The notes: a model not told the origin generated them from the letters alone. 22,117 bases of DNA from an uncultured Clostridia bacterium (GCA_937959315.1 CALGRC010000068.1:1-22117); one strand, 5' to 3'. Shown: positions 1 through 7,844, counted from the stretch's first letter. A program made the numbers and translations.

Positions 1-11
1 CTCTTTCCCTA

Positions 12-40
12 TTGACTTTTAATAGTTAGTCTTTTATGCT
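12..40 (+). promoter_or_regulatory. Upstream candidate promoter for the alcohol dehydrogenase gene
   Basis: TTGACT at 12-17 and TATGCT at 35-40 are separated by 17 bp, a good SigA-type arrangement. It lies 86 bp upstream of a second, better-placed promoter. Seen directly as a consensus match only; activity is inferred. Confidence 0.45.
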
Positions 41-44
41 GAGT

Positions 45-80
45 ATACCACATTGTCAAATAGCTGTAAAGCATACCACA
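45..80 (+). repeat. Pair of direct ATACCACA repeats between the two candidate promoters
   Basis: The octamer ATACCACA occurs at 45-52 and again at 73-80, 28 bp apart, downstream of the first candidate promoter and just upstream of the second -35 element. The placement would suit an activator or repressor site, but no known binding motif is recognised. Confidence 0.3.
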
Positions 81-97
81 AGATAGAAACAAAGTAT

Positions 98-126
98 TTG
101 TTATTTTAATATTTCGATAGTATAAT
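98..126 (+). promoter_or_regulatory. Main promoter of the alcohol dehydrogenase gene
   Basis: TTGTTA at 98-103, a 17-bp spacer and a perfect TATAAT at 121-126. Initiation near 133 would leave a leader of roughly 110 bases before the ATG at 243. The leader ends in AGGAGGAATG, a near-perfect ribosome binding site. No terminator-like hairpin was recognised in the leader. Confidence 0.7.
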
Positions 127-242
127 AAATGTAACAAGTGGGTGAAGCAATTGGCAACAGGTGCAGATGTACGCACGTTCAAAATACAAAGAAACTTGGC
201 TGACAGTAATCAAAATATAAAATCATACAGGAGGAATGTACC

Positions 243-1418
243 ATGCGTATGCAATTTGACTTTAACAACCCCACAAGGATCCTATTCGGCAGCGGCAAGC
301 TCAATGAGCTGGGGAACCAGTCCCTGCCGGGCAAAAAAGCGCTTTTGCTGATGTCTGGCGGCAAGTCCGCAAAAGTGAGCGGCGCGTATGACCGCACAGT
401 GGGACAGCTGCAGAAAGCTGGCGTGGAGATTGCCGAATTTGCCAAAGTAATGGAAAACCCGGTAAAAGAAATGGTGATGGAGGGCGCGGCATTCGCTAGG
501 GAAAACGGCTGCGATTTCATCGTCGCTCTCGGCGGCGGCGCGGTACTTGATTCCGCGGTTGCGGTTGCGGCGATGGCCACCAACCCCGGCGATCTGTGGG
601 ACTATGTCAACGGCGGCACAGGCAAGGGGCAGCCGCTGGTGAATCCCGGCCTGCCGATCGTCGCCATTACGCTTACCGCAGGCACCGGCTCAGAGGTCAA
701 CTGCTGGGGCGTGATCTCCAACCTGGAGACCAAGGAAAAGATTGGTTTTGGCTATCCGGAGCTGACCCCCGTCCTTGCTGTGGTGGACCCGGAGCTGATG
801 AAAACTGTCCCTGCAAAGTATACGGCTTATCAAGGGTTTGACGCGCTGTTCCACAACACCGAGGTCATGATGTCGAACGGCGTCAATATCCTAAGCGAAA
901 CGATTGCCCTGTCGGCGATAGAAAATATCGCAAAATACCTGCCCCGCGCTGTGAAGGACGGCAATGATTTGGAAGCGCGGGAACATATCGCATACGGCAG
1001 CACCATGGCCGGCATCAGCATGCAGCTGACCTCCACCACCGCCCAGCACTCCATGGAGCACGCCATGAGCGCATACCATCACAACCTGCCCCACGGCGCA
1101 GGGCTTATCATGATTTCCAAAGCATTTGCAGAATATTTCATTGAGCGCCATGCCTGCGACGGGCAGTTTATCAAAATGGCAAAGGCAATGGGGATTGAAA
1201 ACGCCGACAAGCCAGAAGATTTTATCACTGCGCTGGTCAAATTGCAGGAGGACTGCGGCGTTGCAAATCTCAAGATGAGCGATTACGGCATTGAAAAATC
1301 AGAATGCATGACGCTTGCAGTCAACGCCCGGGAAACCATGGGCGGCTTGTTTTTGGCAAACCCATGCGAAATGGACGATGCAGACTGCGCGGGCATCTTT
1401 GAAAAGGCATACCGGTAA
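243..1418 (+). CDS. Iron-containing (group III) alcohol dehydrogenase
   Basis: A 391-aa NAD(P)-dependent, iron-type alcohol dehydrogenase, probably cytoplasmic, that would interconvert an alcohol and an aldehyde or ketone. The N-terminal Rossmann-like half has the glycine motif GGGAVLDSAV (residues 97-106), a variant of the family's GGGSxxDxAK in which the final Lys is Val. The helical C-terminal half keeps the four metal ligands: Asp200 and His204 in GFDALFHNTE, His273 in MEHAMS and His284 in NLPHGAG. Length is typical for the family. The start is fixed by AGGAGG eight bases upstream. The gene is monocistronic, with its own promoter and convergent with uppP. Substrate cannot be told from sequence; butanol/ethanol-type and lactaldehyde-type relatives are alternatives. 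The family call is firm. Confidence 0.95.
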   Translation: MRMQFDFNNPTRILFGSGKLNELGNQSLPGKKALLLMSGGKSAKVSGAYDRTVGQLQKAGVEIAEFAKVMENPVKEMVMEGAAFARENGCDFIVALGGGAVLDSAVAVAAMATNPGDLWDYVNGGTGKGQPLVNPGLPIVAITLTAGTGSEVNCWGVISNLETKEKIGFGYPELTPVLAVVDPELMKTVPAKYTAYQGFDALFHNTEVMMSNGVNILSETIALSAIENIAKYLPRAVKDGNDLEAREHIAYGSTMAGISMQLTSTTAQHSMEHAMSAYHHNLPHGAGLIMISKAFAEYFIERHACDGQFIKMAKAMGIENADKPEDFITALVKLQEDCGVANLKMSDYGIEKSECMTLAVNARETMGGLFLANPCEMDDADCAGIFEKAYR

Positions 1419-1432
1419 TAGGCCATAAAAAA

Positions 1433-1504
1433 ATAACAGCAGCCCTGTTGTCCCGAAGCATTCCACATGCTATGCTCCGTATCTTGCAACAGGGCTGCTG
1501 TTAT
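1433..1504 (-). terminator. 18-bp perfect stem with a 36-nt loop between convergent adh and uppP
   Basis: ATAACAGCAGCCCTGTTG (1433-1450) is perfectly complementary to 1487-1504, enclosing a 36-nt loop that holds a small inner AGCAT/ATGCT hairpin. Read on the minus strand the stem is followed by a T-rich run (ATTTTTTTA), so it would end uppP transcripts. On the plus strand the following U-tract is poor, though the stem may still protect or terminate the adh message. The loop is longer than in usual intrinsic terminators. Confidence 0.65.
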
Positions 1505-1543
1505 ATTCATACCAAGTTTGTGCGGCTATAAAAACAGCAAAAT

Positions 1544-2389
1544 TTAATGTACCAAAGCAAAATACAAAAGGACCAAAATACCCAATACAATCCGGTAATA
1601 GCCAAACGGCTTGAAATCGTGCTTCTTGATAAAGCCCATTAAAAACCGGATTGCCGCCAGCGACACCACAAACGCAACCACCAGTCCAGTCAGCAGCACC
1701 ATCCATTCGGTACTGCTGATAGCAAATCCAGTTTCCAGACCATATTTGACAATGCGCAGCCCGCTGGCCCCAAACATAACCGGAATGGCAAGGAAAAAAG
1801 AAAATTCTGCCGCTACAAATCGGGAAGTGCCAATGAACATAGCGCCCAGGATGGTGGAACCTGACCGCGAGGTGCCCGGGATCATTGCCAATACCTGAAA
1901 GGCGCCCATTGCAAACGCCGTTTTATAATCTAGCTGCTCAAGCGTATTGACCCGCGGCCGCCGCTTGCGGTTGCGGTTTTCCAGTACGATAAACAAAATA
2001 CCATAAAGGATCAGCATAAGCGCTACCGTCTGATAATTATACAGATACTCGGTCAGCAGGTCATTGAACAGCAGTCCCAGTACCGCCGCAGGGATGGAAC
2101 CGACAATTACCTTTCCCCAAAGGCCGAGTGTCTGCCGCTTCTCCTGCGCTGATTTGCGCGGGGAAAACGGATTGAGTTTGTGAAAAAACAGCACCAGCAC
2201 TGCTAGGATAGAGCCAAATTGGATAACCACCAAAAACATGTCCAAAAATTCTTTCGACACATCCAATTTTAAAAACTCATCTACCAAAATCATATGGCCT
2301 GTGCTGCTGATTGGCAGCCACTCGGTAATCCCCTGTACAATTCCAATGATAACCGCTTTGACAAATTCCAGCCATTCCACGGCAAACAC
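1544..2389 (-). CDS. uppP: Undecaprenyl-diphosphate phosphatase (BacA/UppP family)
   Basis: A 281-aa multi-pass membrane protein that dephosphorylates undecaprenyl diphosphate to regenerate the lipid carrier for peptidoglycan and other wall polymers; it also underlies intrinsic bacitracin resistance. Both family signatures are present: QGITEWLPISSTGHM (residues 19-33, with the Q/ExxxE motif) and PGTSRSGST (171-179, with the catalytic-region Arg). Several hydrophobic segments span the rest. The first possible start is GTG at 2389. However, the AGGAAGG site at 2391-2397 sits only about one base from it and about ten bases from a second in-frame GTG at 2380, so the true start may be three codons later. 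It has its own promoter and a hairpin terminator and is divergent from a secreted stalk-domain protein. Confidence 0.95.
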   Translation of the reverse strand: MFAVEWLEFVKAVIIGIVQGITEWLPISSTGHMILVDEFLKLDVSKEFLDMFLVVIQFGSILAVLVLFFHKLNPFSPRKSAQEKRQTLGLWGKVIVGSIPAAVLGLLFNDLLTEYLYNYQTVALMLILYGILFIVLENRNRKRRPRVNTLEQLDYKTAFAMGAFQVLAMIPGTSRSGSTILGAMFIGTSRFVAAEFSFFLAIPVMFGASGLRIVKYGLETGFAISSTEWMVLLTGLVVAFVVSLAAIRFLMGFIKKHDFKPFGYYRIVLGILVLLYFALVH

Positions 2390-2441
2390 CCCTTCCTGTG
2401 TAGTTCCATCCTATGCGCCCGCGCAAAGACTTATCCCTTTT

Positions 2442-2470
2442 ACTTTACACGATTGTACACCTCCTGTCAA
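2442..2470 (-). promoter_or_regulatory. Promoter of uppP
   Basis: Read on the minus strand: TTGACA (2465-2470), a 17-bp spacer and TAAAGT (2442-2447), about 53 bases before the GTG start. The -35 hexamer is a perfect consensus and lies 8 bp from the -35 of the divergent promoter at 2479-2507. Confidence 0.7.
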
Positions 2471-2478
2471 TCCTTTCA

Positions 2479-2507
2479 TTGCAATCCGTAAAAAACTATG
2501 ATATAGT
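2479..2507 (+). promoter_or_regulatory. Promoter of the secreted stalk-domain gene
   Basis: TTGCAA (2479-2484), a 17-bp spacer and TATAGT (2502-2507) preceded by the extended -10 dinucleotide TG (2499-2500). It is about 40 bases upstream of the ATG at 2548 and back to back with the uppP promoter. Confidence 0.7.
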
Positions 2508-2547
2508 ATGCGTAGTAGAAATCACGAACAAAAAGGGGGAGGGTTCT

Positions 2548-3987
2548 ATGTTTCAAAAGGGGAAACAGATGTTGGCGCTGTTATTGGCGGTACTTCTGCT
2601 GCTTTTCTCAATGCCGGCAGCGGCGGAACCAACGGTTGCGCAAGGCGCTGTTTACATCAACGAAGTTTTTTCTACATCCTGCAATGTCTTAACCGGCTAT
2701 GATTTTTTTGGCGGCTCTGCATTTCAATTTGTCCCCATCGCCAGCGCATTTGGATACACCACCACTTATGATGGCGAAACGCAGACGGTCATATCCGAAA
2801 AAGGCGGACGTATCATCCGTATGGTACTCAACCAAAATGACATGACTATTATCGAAAACGGACAAGAACAAAAACTATATGGAAAAGCCATAGAATTTGA
2901 GGGCAGTACCTATCTCGATTACTACAGGTTCAGCAGTCTGTTCAACATTTATGCATATCAGGGCGAAACGGGAAAAAATGAACTTTACCTGTACACCAAA
3001 GATGCAGTCACACAGCAGATAGAAGAGCAATTTAAGGACACCATCCCTGCGCTCAGCCATTTTCTGCTGCCAGACAGCTTTGACGCACAGCTTTCCCTGC
3101 AAATAGACGGCCATGCCGACAGCGATACCTTTGGCATCCATTTTGACGGCGGTTTGAAGGCAGATGCTGCCATATCCCGGAATGGAGAATGGACAGCGCT
3201 CGATTTGACCATCCATACGGACGGCCTTTCCAACCTTATCCGGTTTTTAACACACCCGGCGCTTTCGAATGAAATTGAACATTTTAAAACCATCCATTTA
3301 AACGAGCCGTTAACCGCATCCTTCCGCTACAACAACGACACACTGTATGTTAAGGCAGATGGTATCCTTGCTCTGACAGAGCTATACAATTCCCTGCCGC
3401 ATAATAGACCGGATACATATAAAAATTCCCTGCTAGCCCAGTTACAGGATAAATGGATTTGCTATCAAATGGACAGCTTTATCCGCGAAAAGCTGAATAT
3501 TGTTCAAAAATTCCTGCAACCAGAGCTAGAAATTAACCAGATCGCTGATACATTTGCATTACAGTTTGGGGATTCCAACTCTGTTTTCGCTGCCATTGAC
3601 GCCGCTGCTGCACTGTATAAACAAACCATGGCCATCTCCTATGAAGACGGCAGCCTATCTGTAAAAGCAAATCTGCCGGACGGCGCTGTACAGCAATTTT
3701 TAAGCGATTTCGCAGTGATTGACCAAAGCTGGATAGATGTGCTGGCACTATCTGCCGCCGGCGAAACGGCTGTAACAGAGGGGGCATCGTTGATATCATC
3801 CTTTACCACAGACATCGGAATTACCAATATTCCAAATCCCTACGGCCTGCCATGCGGCACTGCCGATGGCACTATTACCGGAACGGTATCCATCACCAAA
3901 GGCGCAGAGGAAATAGCAGCCCCCGAAAATGCGGTGGATTTTCAATCCATTTTTAACGATGCAGCCGCCGCAGAAGCAAACCAATGA
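2548..3987 (+). CDS. Secreted protein with an N-terminal copper-amine-oxidase-type stalk domain
   Basis: A 479-aa predicted exported protein of unknown function. Residues 1-26 form a clear signal peptide: KGK, then a run of Leu/Val, then a cleavage-like site after SMPAAA. Residues of about 34-150 look like the copper amine oxidase N-terminal-like (stalk) domain common in Clostridia, with VYINEV, FVPIASAFGYTTTYDGETQT and a second Tyr-rich half. The name does not imply copper or oxidase activity. The remainder (about 155-440) is a beta-rich region with no motif I can assign with confidence. The ATG at 2548 is chosen because it follows the strong AAGGGGGAGGG site and starts directly at the signal peptide. 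An upstream in-frame ATG at 2413 precedes the promoter and is rejected. The stop overlaps the next start (ATGA). Confidence 0.8.
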   Translation: MFQKGKQMLALLLAVLLLLFSMPAAAEPTVAQGAVYINEVFSTSCNVLTGYDFFGGSAFQFVPIASAFGYTTTYDGETQTVISEKGGRIIRMVLNQNDMTIIENGQEQKLYGKAIEFEGSTYLDYYRFSSLFNIYAYQGETGKNELYLYTKDAVTQQIEEQFKDTIPALSHFLLPDSFDAQLSLQIDGHADSDTFGIHFDGGLKADAAISRNGEWTALDLTIHTDGLSNLIRFLTHPALSNEIEHFKTIHLNEPLTASFRYNNDTLYVKADGILALTELYNSLPHNRPDTYKNSLLAQLQDKWICYQMDSFIREKLNIVQKFLQPELEINQIADTFALQFGDSNSVFAAIDAAAALYKQTMAISYEDGSLSVKANLPDGAVQQFLSDFAVIDQSWIDVLALSAAGETAVTEGASLISSFTTDIGITNIPNPYGLPCGTADGTITGTVSITKGAEEIAAPENAVDFQSIFNDAAAAEANQ

Positions 3988-4262
3988 ACCATATCTGTGT
4001 CTATATCCTGCGCTGTGCAGATGGTACGCTTTACACCGGCTGGACCAACCATTTGGATGGCCGCATCCGTGCACACAATGCCGGGCGCGGCGCAAAATAC
4101 ACCAAATCCCGGCTGCCTGTCACGCTGGCCTATACAGAGCCTTGTGCCAATAAAGCAGCCGCGCTGCGGCGGGAAGCACAAATCAAACGGCTGAACCGGA
4201 AGGAAAAACAGGCCTTGTGCGAACAATATCTGGAAAACAAAAACCAGCACCCGGGTTCCTAA
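3984..4262 (+). CDS. GIY-YIG endonuclease-fold protein (UPF0213/YhbQ family)
   Basis: A 92-aa single-domain GIY-YIG protein of the YhbQ/YazA type. VYILRCADGTLYTGWT (residues 6-21) carries the paired VYI...YTG core, followed by the conserved Arg/His of RIRAHNAGRGAKYT and the putative metal-binding Glu in LRREAQIKRL. Length is normal for the family. Members are nuclease-like, but their cellular role is poorly defined; involvement in DNA repair or handling is inference. The start overlaps the stop of the preceding secreted-protein gene by four bases (ATGA), so translation is probably coupled although the functions look unrelated. The last codons form one arm of the downstream terminator. Confidence 0.9.
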   Translation: MNHICVYILRCADGTLYTGWTNHLDGRIRAHNAGRGAKYTKSRLPVTLAYTEPCANKAAALRREAQIKRLNRKEKQALCEQYLENKNQHPGS

Positions 4263-4291
4263 AAAAACGGGTGCTGGTTTTTGCCCTTTTT
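4239..4291. terminator. Bidirectional terminator between convergent genes
   Basis: AAAAACCAGCACCCG (4239-4253) pairs over 15 bp with 4268-4282 around a 14-nt loop. It is flanked by T-rich sequence on the plus side and, read from the minus strand, by TTTTTGTTTT. It lies between, and slightly inside, the GIY-YIG gene and the end of the minus-strand SLH protein, so it can serve both. Confidence 0.85.
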
Positions 4292-6639
4292 TATTGAAAT
4301 GAAAACTCTGCAACGCGCAGGCAAACCACCGCTGCCATTTCCCGCGTCACTGCCCCATGCGGGTCAAAGGTTTCTCCGCGGCCCTGCATGAGGCCGGCTG
4401 CAACCGCCTGTGCAACGGCATCTGCCGCCCAGGATGAAATATCTGCTGTATCAGTGAAGGTCAAATCTGCACGTTCTTTCAGCTGAAGCGCCCGCGAAAG
4501 CATAACACACAGCTCCTCACGCGTAATACTGTCATCCGGCGCAAAGGTGTCTGCTGACCGTCCGGTAATGATACCGCTTTGGCATGCCGCCGCAAGAGAC
4601 TCTATATACCATGCATCCTCCGGCACATCGGCAAAGGCGACCGTTGTCTCATCGGCTTTCCAGCCAAACAGCCGGGTCAGCACTGCCGTCCACTCCGCCC
4701 GTGTCAAGGGGCGCTGCGGATCAAACCGGTTGTCATAGCCTTCCATCAAACCACGTTTTGCCGCCTCAGTCACTGCGTCACGCGCCCAGTCGGACACATC
4801 AGCCAAATCGGCAAATGCTTCGTCTTCCGATGTCTGCGGCGTATGATCCTCATTGTCCGGATCTGTCACCTGTATGGTCTGTCCGCCGCCAGAGCCAGAA
4901 GAAGAACTGCCTCCGCCGCTTGGCCGTCCGGAACTGCCGCCATTGCCGTTGTGATTGTCGTCATTCTCCAAATCACTTCCCGGCTCCCGTTTATACACCC
5001 ACACCACATCGTCGCCATCTTCCACTGTCACTGCACCGCTGCTCTTTTGAATGAATACCCCGTTGACGCTGTACATCCAGCCGCTTTCAGGACCATAGTC
5101 GAATTCCTCCAGCCAGGTTCCATCTACCTTAATACCTGTGACATAAACAGTATCCTCCGACCCAGTCGTTCTAAGATTGGCTTCACCCATCACATCCTCC
5201 AGCACACTGTAAGCCGTGCTGCCATTGCGGTAATCAACCTCCTTTTCAATGGTATCCATCCCATCGACAATGGTTGGGTCGACCGTAACATGTACAACCG
5301 GGTCATCCGAGCCAGAGCCGCCGCCCGTATTTGATTTCACCGAGAAAACCAAAAATTCCGCCGTTTGCTTGGTTTTTACAATCAAATCGGTACCATCACG
5401 ATAGGCATATACATCGTACTTTTTTTCCTTGCCTGCATCATCGCTGGACACCGAAGGTATCAAAACCACTTCCCCATTTTGCGCATAGGCAGCACGGCAG
5501 CTTCCCAAATTTGGATAGGTCAGTGTCAGATACTGGTCAAATTCTGTCGGCACATCGCCCCCCATCACCATGCGCCGCTCAATGGTACGCACAGAACCGC
5601 TGGACAGCAGACCATTGAGATTTTTTATCATCGTTTCGTCCGCCGTATCCAGCTGCCGCGGCAGCGCAATCAAAGTGGGTCCGCCGGTCAGCGCTGTGCC
5701 CTCGTCAAACTGTATCTTCAAGCCGTTAAACGAAATTTCAATTTGCGGGCTGGAGTCAGCCACCTGGCCCAATTCCAAATACGCCTGCTGTACATTTTCC
5801 TGCACGGTAATGGACAATGGCTGCTGGTCTGTCACTGGCTCAATGGCGCCAACGGTTGTTTCATCCACTGTCACTGCTCCATTTTCTGCCGGGATGGCCA
5901 TTTGCAGGCCATCTAATGCCTTCTGTAAATACAAATACGCATTGACACACACGGCCTTTTCACTTTCTGCCGTCACTTTGCCAGCCTCTGCAACCGCATT
6001 TGCCAGCACAGCACAAGATGTCTGCGTATATCCATCCAGTTCAATGGCCTGCGCCTGCTCCATCATTTTTATCAATGCCGCATGCCAACCTACACCGCAA
6101 ACGGTATCGGCATCGGTAAACTGGTAGAGCGGCGCACCGCACTGCTGATACCGGTCTAACGCCGCCAAGCTGTACAGCGCCTGCTGGGTAGCCATTGCAT
6201 TGCTGGATACCGGATCAGCCAGGCTGTAAGCAATGCCGCCGTCCGGCTGGATGAATCCGCAAATATTACTGAGCAGCGTTTGATCCCCTTTGACAAATGC
6301 CGTATCCGTCATGGGATCGCGCCCCAGCGCGGTGAGCGCAGTTAAAACCTGCGCGGGTGTCTGGCTGTTTTCGCTGCCCCACGATACATATCCCGCATTG
6401 TCCGACAATTGGCTGGACAGCCAGGCCACCGCCTTTTCTACCACTGATTTTGCCGGCTCCTGCTGTGCATAAGGCGCAAGCGCACACACTGCCATCGCGG
6501 TGAGGTCGTTGTAAATTTGCAATTTCTGCAACCAGTTTTTCCCGCGTCCAGGCAGCGCCATCCGGAATGGAATACTTGCCGCTGTCCAAAGCCAGCAGGC
6601 CATAGACATATGCGGAAATCCCCTGTTTATCCAAAGCAC
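4291..6639 (-). CDS. C-terminal part: alpha-barrel repeats, DUF4430 domain and three SLH repeats
   Basis: The open frame reaches up to 6639, but residues before about 6527 (start MLWINRGF) are out-of-frame shadow of the preceding piece. Genuine homology begins at YNDLTAMAVCALAPYA, a prenyltransferase-like repeat. Then come more helical repeats (with QTPAQVLTALTALG and ATQQALYSLAALDR), a beta-rich middle, a DUF4430 domain at about 4980-5290 with GPESGWMYSVNGVF and EDGDDVVWVYK, a Ser/Gly/Asp-rich linker, and three SLH repeats at about 4300-4830 with RGLMEGYDNRFDP, LTRAEWTAVL and ITREELCVMLSRAL. SLH repeats bind pyruvylated secondary wall polymer, so the intact protein would be surface attached. 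No ribosome site fits the nominal start, so this piece is unlikely to be translated alone. It ends at the bidirectional terminator. Confidence 0.75.
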   Translation of the reverse strand: MLWINRGFPHMSMACWLWTAASIPFRMALPGRGKNWLQKLQIYNDLTAMAVCALAPYAQQEPAKSVVEKAVAWLSSQLSDNAGYVSWGSENSQTPAQVLTALTALGRDPMTDTAFVKGDQTLLSNICGFIQPDGGIAYSLADPVSSNAMATQQALYSLAALDRYQQCGAPLYQFTDADTVCGVGWHAALIKMMEQAQAIELDGYTQTSCAVLANAVAEAGKVTAESEKAVCVNAYLYLQKALDGLQMAIPAENGAVTVDETTVGAIEPVTDQQPLSITVQENVQQAYLELGQVADSSPQIEISFNGLKIQFDEGTALTGGPTLIALPRQLDTADETMIKNLNGLLSSGSVRTIERRMVMGGDVPTEFDQYLTLTYPNLGSCRAAYAQNGEVVLIPSVSSDDAGKEKKYDVYAYRDGTDLIVKTKQTAEFLVFSVKSNTGGGSGSDDPVVHVTVDPTIVDGMDTIEKEVDYRNGSTAYSVLEDVMGEANLRTTGSEDTVYVTGIKVDGTWLEEFDYGPESGWMYSVNGVFIQKSSGAVTVEDGDDVVWVYKREPGSDLENDDNHNGNGGSSGRPSGGGSSSSGSGGGQTIQVTDPDNEDHTPQTSEDEAFADLADVSDWARDAVTEAAKRGLMEGYDNRFDPQRPLTRAEWTAVLTRLFGWKADETTVAFADVPEDAWYIESLAAACQSGIITGRSADTFAPDDSITREELCVMLSRALQLKERADLTFTDTADISSWAADAVAQAVAAGLMQGRGETFDPHGAVTREMAAVVCLRVAEFSFQ

Positions 6640-7531
6640 CGTGATAGAGCTGCTCTACCAAATCCTGCCCGGCAAAGGTATGCGGGTCAACCCCCATGGC
6701 GCCGAGCACCAAGACAGCCCGGGCATAATCGGACGGATTTTGCAGCCCGCCGTTTGCCGCATAGGCTTGTAAACTGGAAAGATAATTTGCCTGTGCCGTC
6801 ACATCCAGCGGATTCCCGCTGCGGTACAGGGCAAACACATCCCAGTCCATATCCGTTTCATATTCCCCGGAAAAATCCCCCCGCCGTTCAGCAATCCAGT
6901 TGGCCGCACCGGAAATCGCCTGTGCAAGCGCAATAGGCTCTGGTTCGGGCGCCGGCTGAAATTGAAAGGTACACCGCGCCACCGCTTCCGGATTGTCTAC
7001 ACTGGTAACCGTCACAACGGCAATATCTTCTTTCAATGCAGTCAACAGGCCATTTTCATCGACAGTGGCAATGCTTTCATCATCTACCGCATAGGCCACA
7101 CGCTTGTCGGTCGCATTCTCCGGCAAAACGGCCGGCTCCAGCTGATAGGTCTGGCCAACACATACATCGGTAACATACGACTCTTTCAGCGTTACACCTG
7201 TCACGGCAACCTGCTGCATAACTACTGTGTACAGATTTCGGTACAGCGTTTGCAGTTCGCTGATGATGTTCTTCAGAGGATATCCCATAGCCTCATCGCC
7301 CATATGGTCAATGAAATATCCATATGCCTGCCCGCCATATGTATCGTTTATCTCTTTCTCAACCACATTTATCTGTGCCTGACCCTGCCCTGCCAGCGTG
7401 CGGATGGTTTCCAGTTCCTCCTCTGTATAAGAAGCCTCGTCGAGTTTACGGGACTGTTCAATTAACTGCGCCAATTTATCCTTTTCATCCAGCAGTATCA
7501 AGTCAAAATATTGGTCCCAATTCAAACGCAT
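6266..7531 (-). CDS. Middle part: linker, Ig-like domain and first alpha-barrel repeats (out of frame with both neighbours)
   Basis: Genuine content runs from about 7520 (NWDQYFDLILLDEKDK) to about 6527 (REKLVAEIANLQ). After that the frame encodes a shadow tail to the stop at 6266. It contains a charged helical linker, a Big_2-type Ig-like domain with VTGVTLKESYVTDVCVGQTY and ATVDENGLLTALK, and prenyltransferase-like repeats such as DYARAVLVLGAMGVDPHTFA and GISAYVYGLLALDSGKYS. The ATG at 7531 has no good ribosome site and lies in the overlap with the first piece. Reading from the previous frame into this one requires skipping one base, for example inside GAATTGGGACC. This piece would not be exported on its own because it lacks the signal peptide. 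Confidence 0.65.
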   Translation of the reverse strand: MRLNWDQYFDLILLDEKDKLAQLIEQSRKLDEASYTEEELETIRTLAGQGQAQINVVEKEINDTYGGQAYGYFIDHMGDEAMGYPLKNIISELQTLYRNLYTVVMQQVAVTGVTLKESYVTDVCVGQTYQLEPAVLPENATDKRVAYAVDDESIATVDENGLLTALKEDIAVVTVTSVDNPEAVARCTFQFQPAPEPEPIALAQAISGAANWIAERRGDFSGEYETDMDWDVFALYRSGNPLDVTAQANYLSSLQAYAANGGLQNPSDYARAVLVLGAMGVDPHTFAGQDLVEQLYHGALDKQGISAYVYGLLALDSGKYSIPDGAAWTREKLVAEIANLQRPHRDGSVCACALCTAGAGKISGRKGGGLAVQPIVGQCGICIVGQRKQPDTRAGFNCAHRAGARSHDGYGICQRGSNAAQ

Positions 7532-7844
7532 AGCTGCTGTCCGCCCAGCCAATGGAGGTAATAAAGCCGGATGACGACGCATCCAGCGCAAATCCAAATT
7601 CCTCAGAAGCCCGCTGCGTTACATCCAGGACCGACGCGCCCTTTTCCACTTCTATCGTCTTTGTCCCATCCAAAATGGGCGGTTCCCCCAATACCGCCGG
7701 GTCGTCTGCAATGGTCCGCGTATCAATGGAAAATGTCACCTTCACCGTTTCCGGCATATCCGCCGCAAACGCCGGCAGTGTGCCCAGCGCAATCAAACAC
7801 GCCAGCAGCAATGCCAATCCCCTGTTTTTGTACCCTGCTTGCAT
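7503..7844 (-). CDS. N-terminal part: signal peptide and truncated DUF4430-like domain
   Basis: A 113-residue open frame from the ATG at 7844, preceded by a strong AAGGAGG site seven bases upstream. An upstream in-frame ATG at 7874 is rejected because it lies before the ribosome site. Residues 1-28 form a signal peptide (YKNRG, a hydrophobic core, then a cleavage-like site at PAFAA). Residues of about 33-100 match the beginning of a DUF4430 domain: VTFSIDTRTI, TKTIEVEKGASVLDVTQRA and SSGFITSIGWADSSYAF. The second half expected for that domain (the SGWMYxVNG and DGD motifs) is missing, and the frame closes at 7503 after GPIF. It is the first gene behind the cobalamin riboswitch. If the frame break is real, only a short secreted peptide would be made. 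Confidence 0.7.
   Translation of the reverse strand: MQAGYKNRGLALLLACLIALGTLPAFAADMPETVKVTFSIDTRTIADDPAVLGEPPILDGTKTIEVEKGASVLDVTQRASEEFGFALDASSSGFITSIGWADSSYAFELGPIF

Larger units (their letters stand above)
4291..7844 (-). pseudogene. B12-riboswitch-controlled transcobalamin-like SLH surface protein, interrupted by two frameshifts
   Basis: Three overlapping minus-strand frames together encode one protein of about 1183 codons if one base is skipped at each of two points (around 7511-7527 and 6505-6530). Domain order is: signal peptide, incomplete DUF4430/transcobalamin-C-like domain, helical linker, bacterial Ig-like (Big_2) domain, prenyltransferase/squalene-cyclase-like alpha repeats, complete DUF4430 domain, Ser/Gly-rich linker and three SLH repeats. 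In vertebrate intrinsic factor and transcobalamin, an alpha/alpha barrel and a DUF4430-like beta domain clamp cobalamin. The same pairing downstream of a cobalamin riboswitch argues for a wall-anchored corrinoid-binding protein; that function is inference. At both joints the expected domain also seems to lack residues, which favours true decay over simple base-call errors, but sequence error cannot be excluded. The three pieces are listed separately. Confidence 0.7.

Noticed and set aside
4579..5334. Plus-strand open frame (251 codons) antisense to the SLH protein
   Set aside because: It is Arg/His/Cys-rich with no family motif, and it is opposite clear DUF4430 and SLH coding sequence.
6505..7527. 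Programmed +1 ribosomal frameshifting to join the three frames
   Set aside because: Two separate +1 sites in one gene would be needed, no known slippery site or stimulatory stop context is seen, and domain segments appear to be missing at the joints. Decay or sequence error is simpler.
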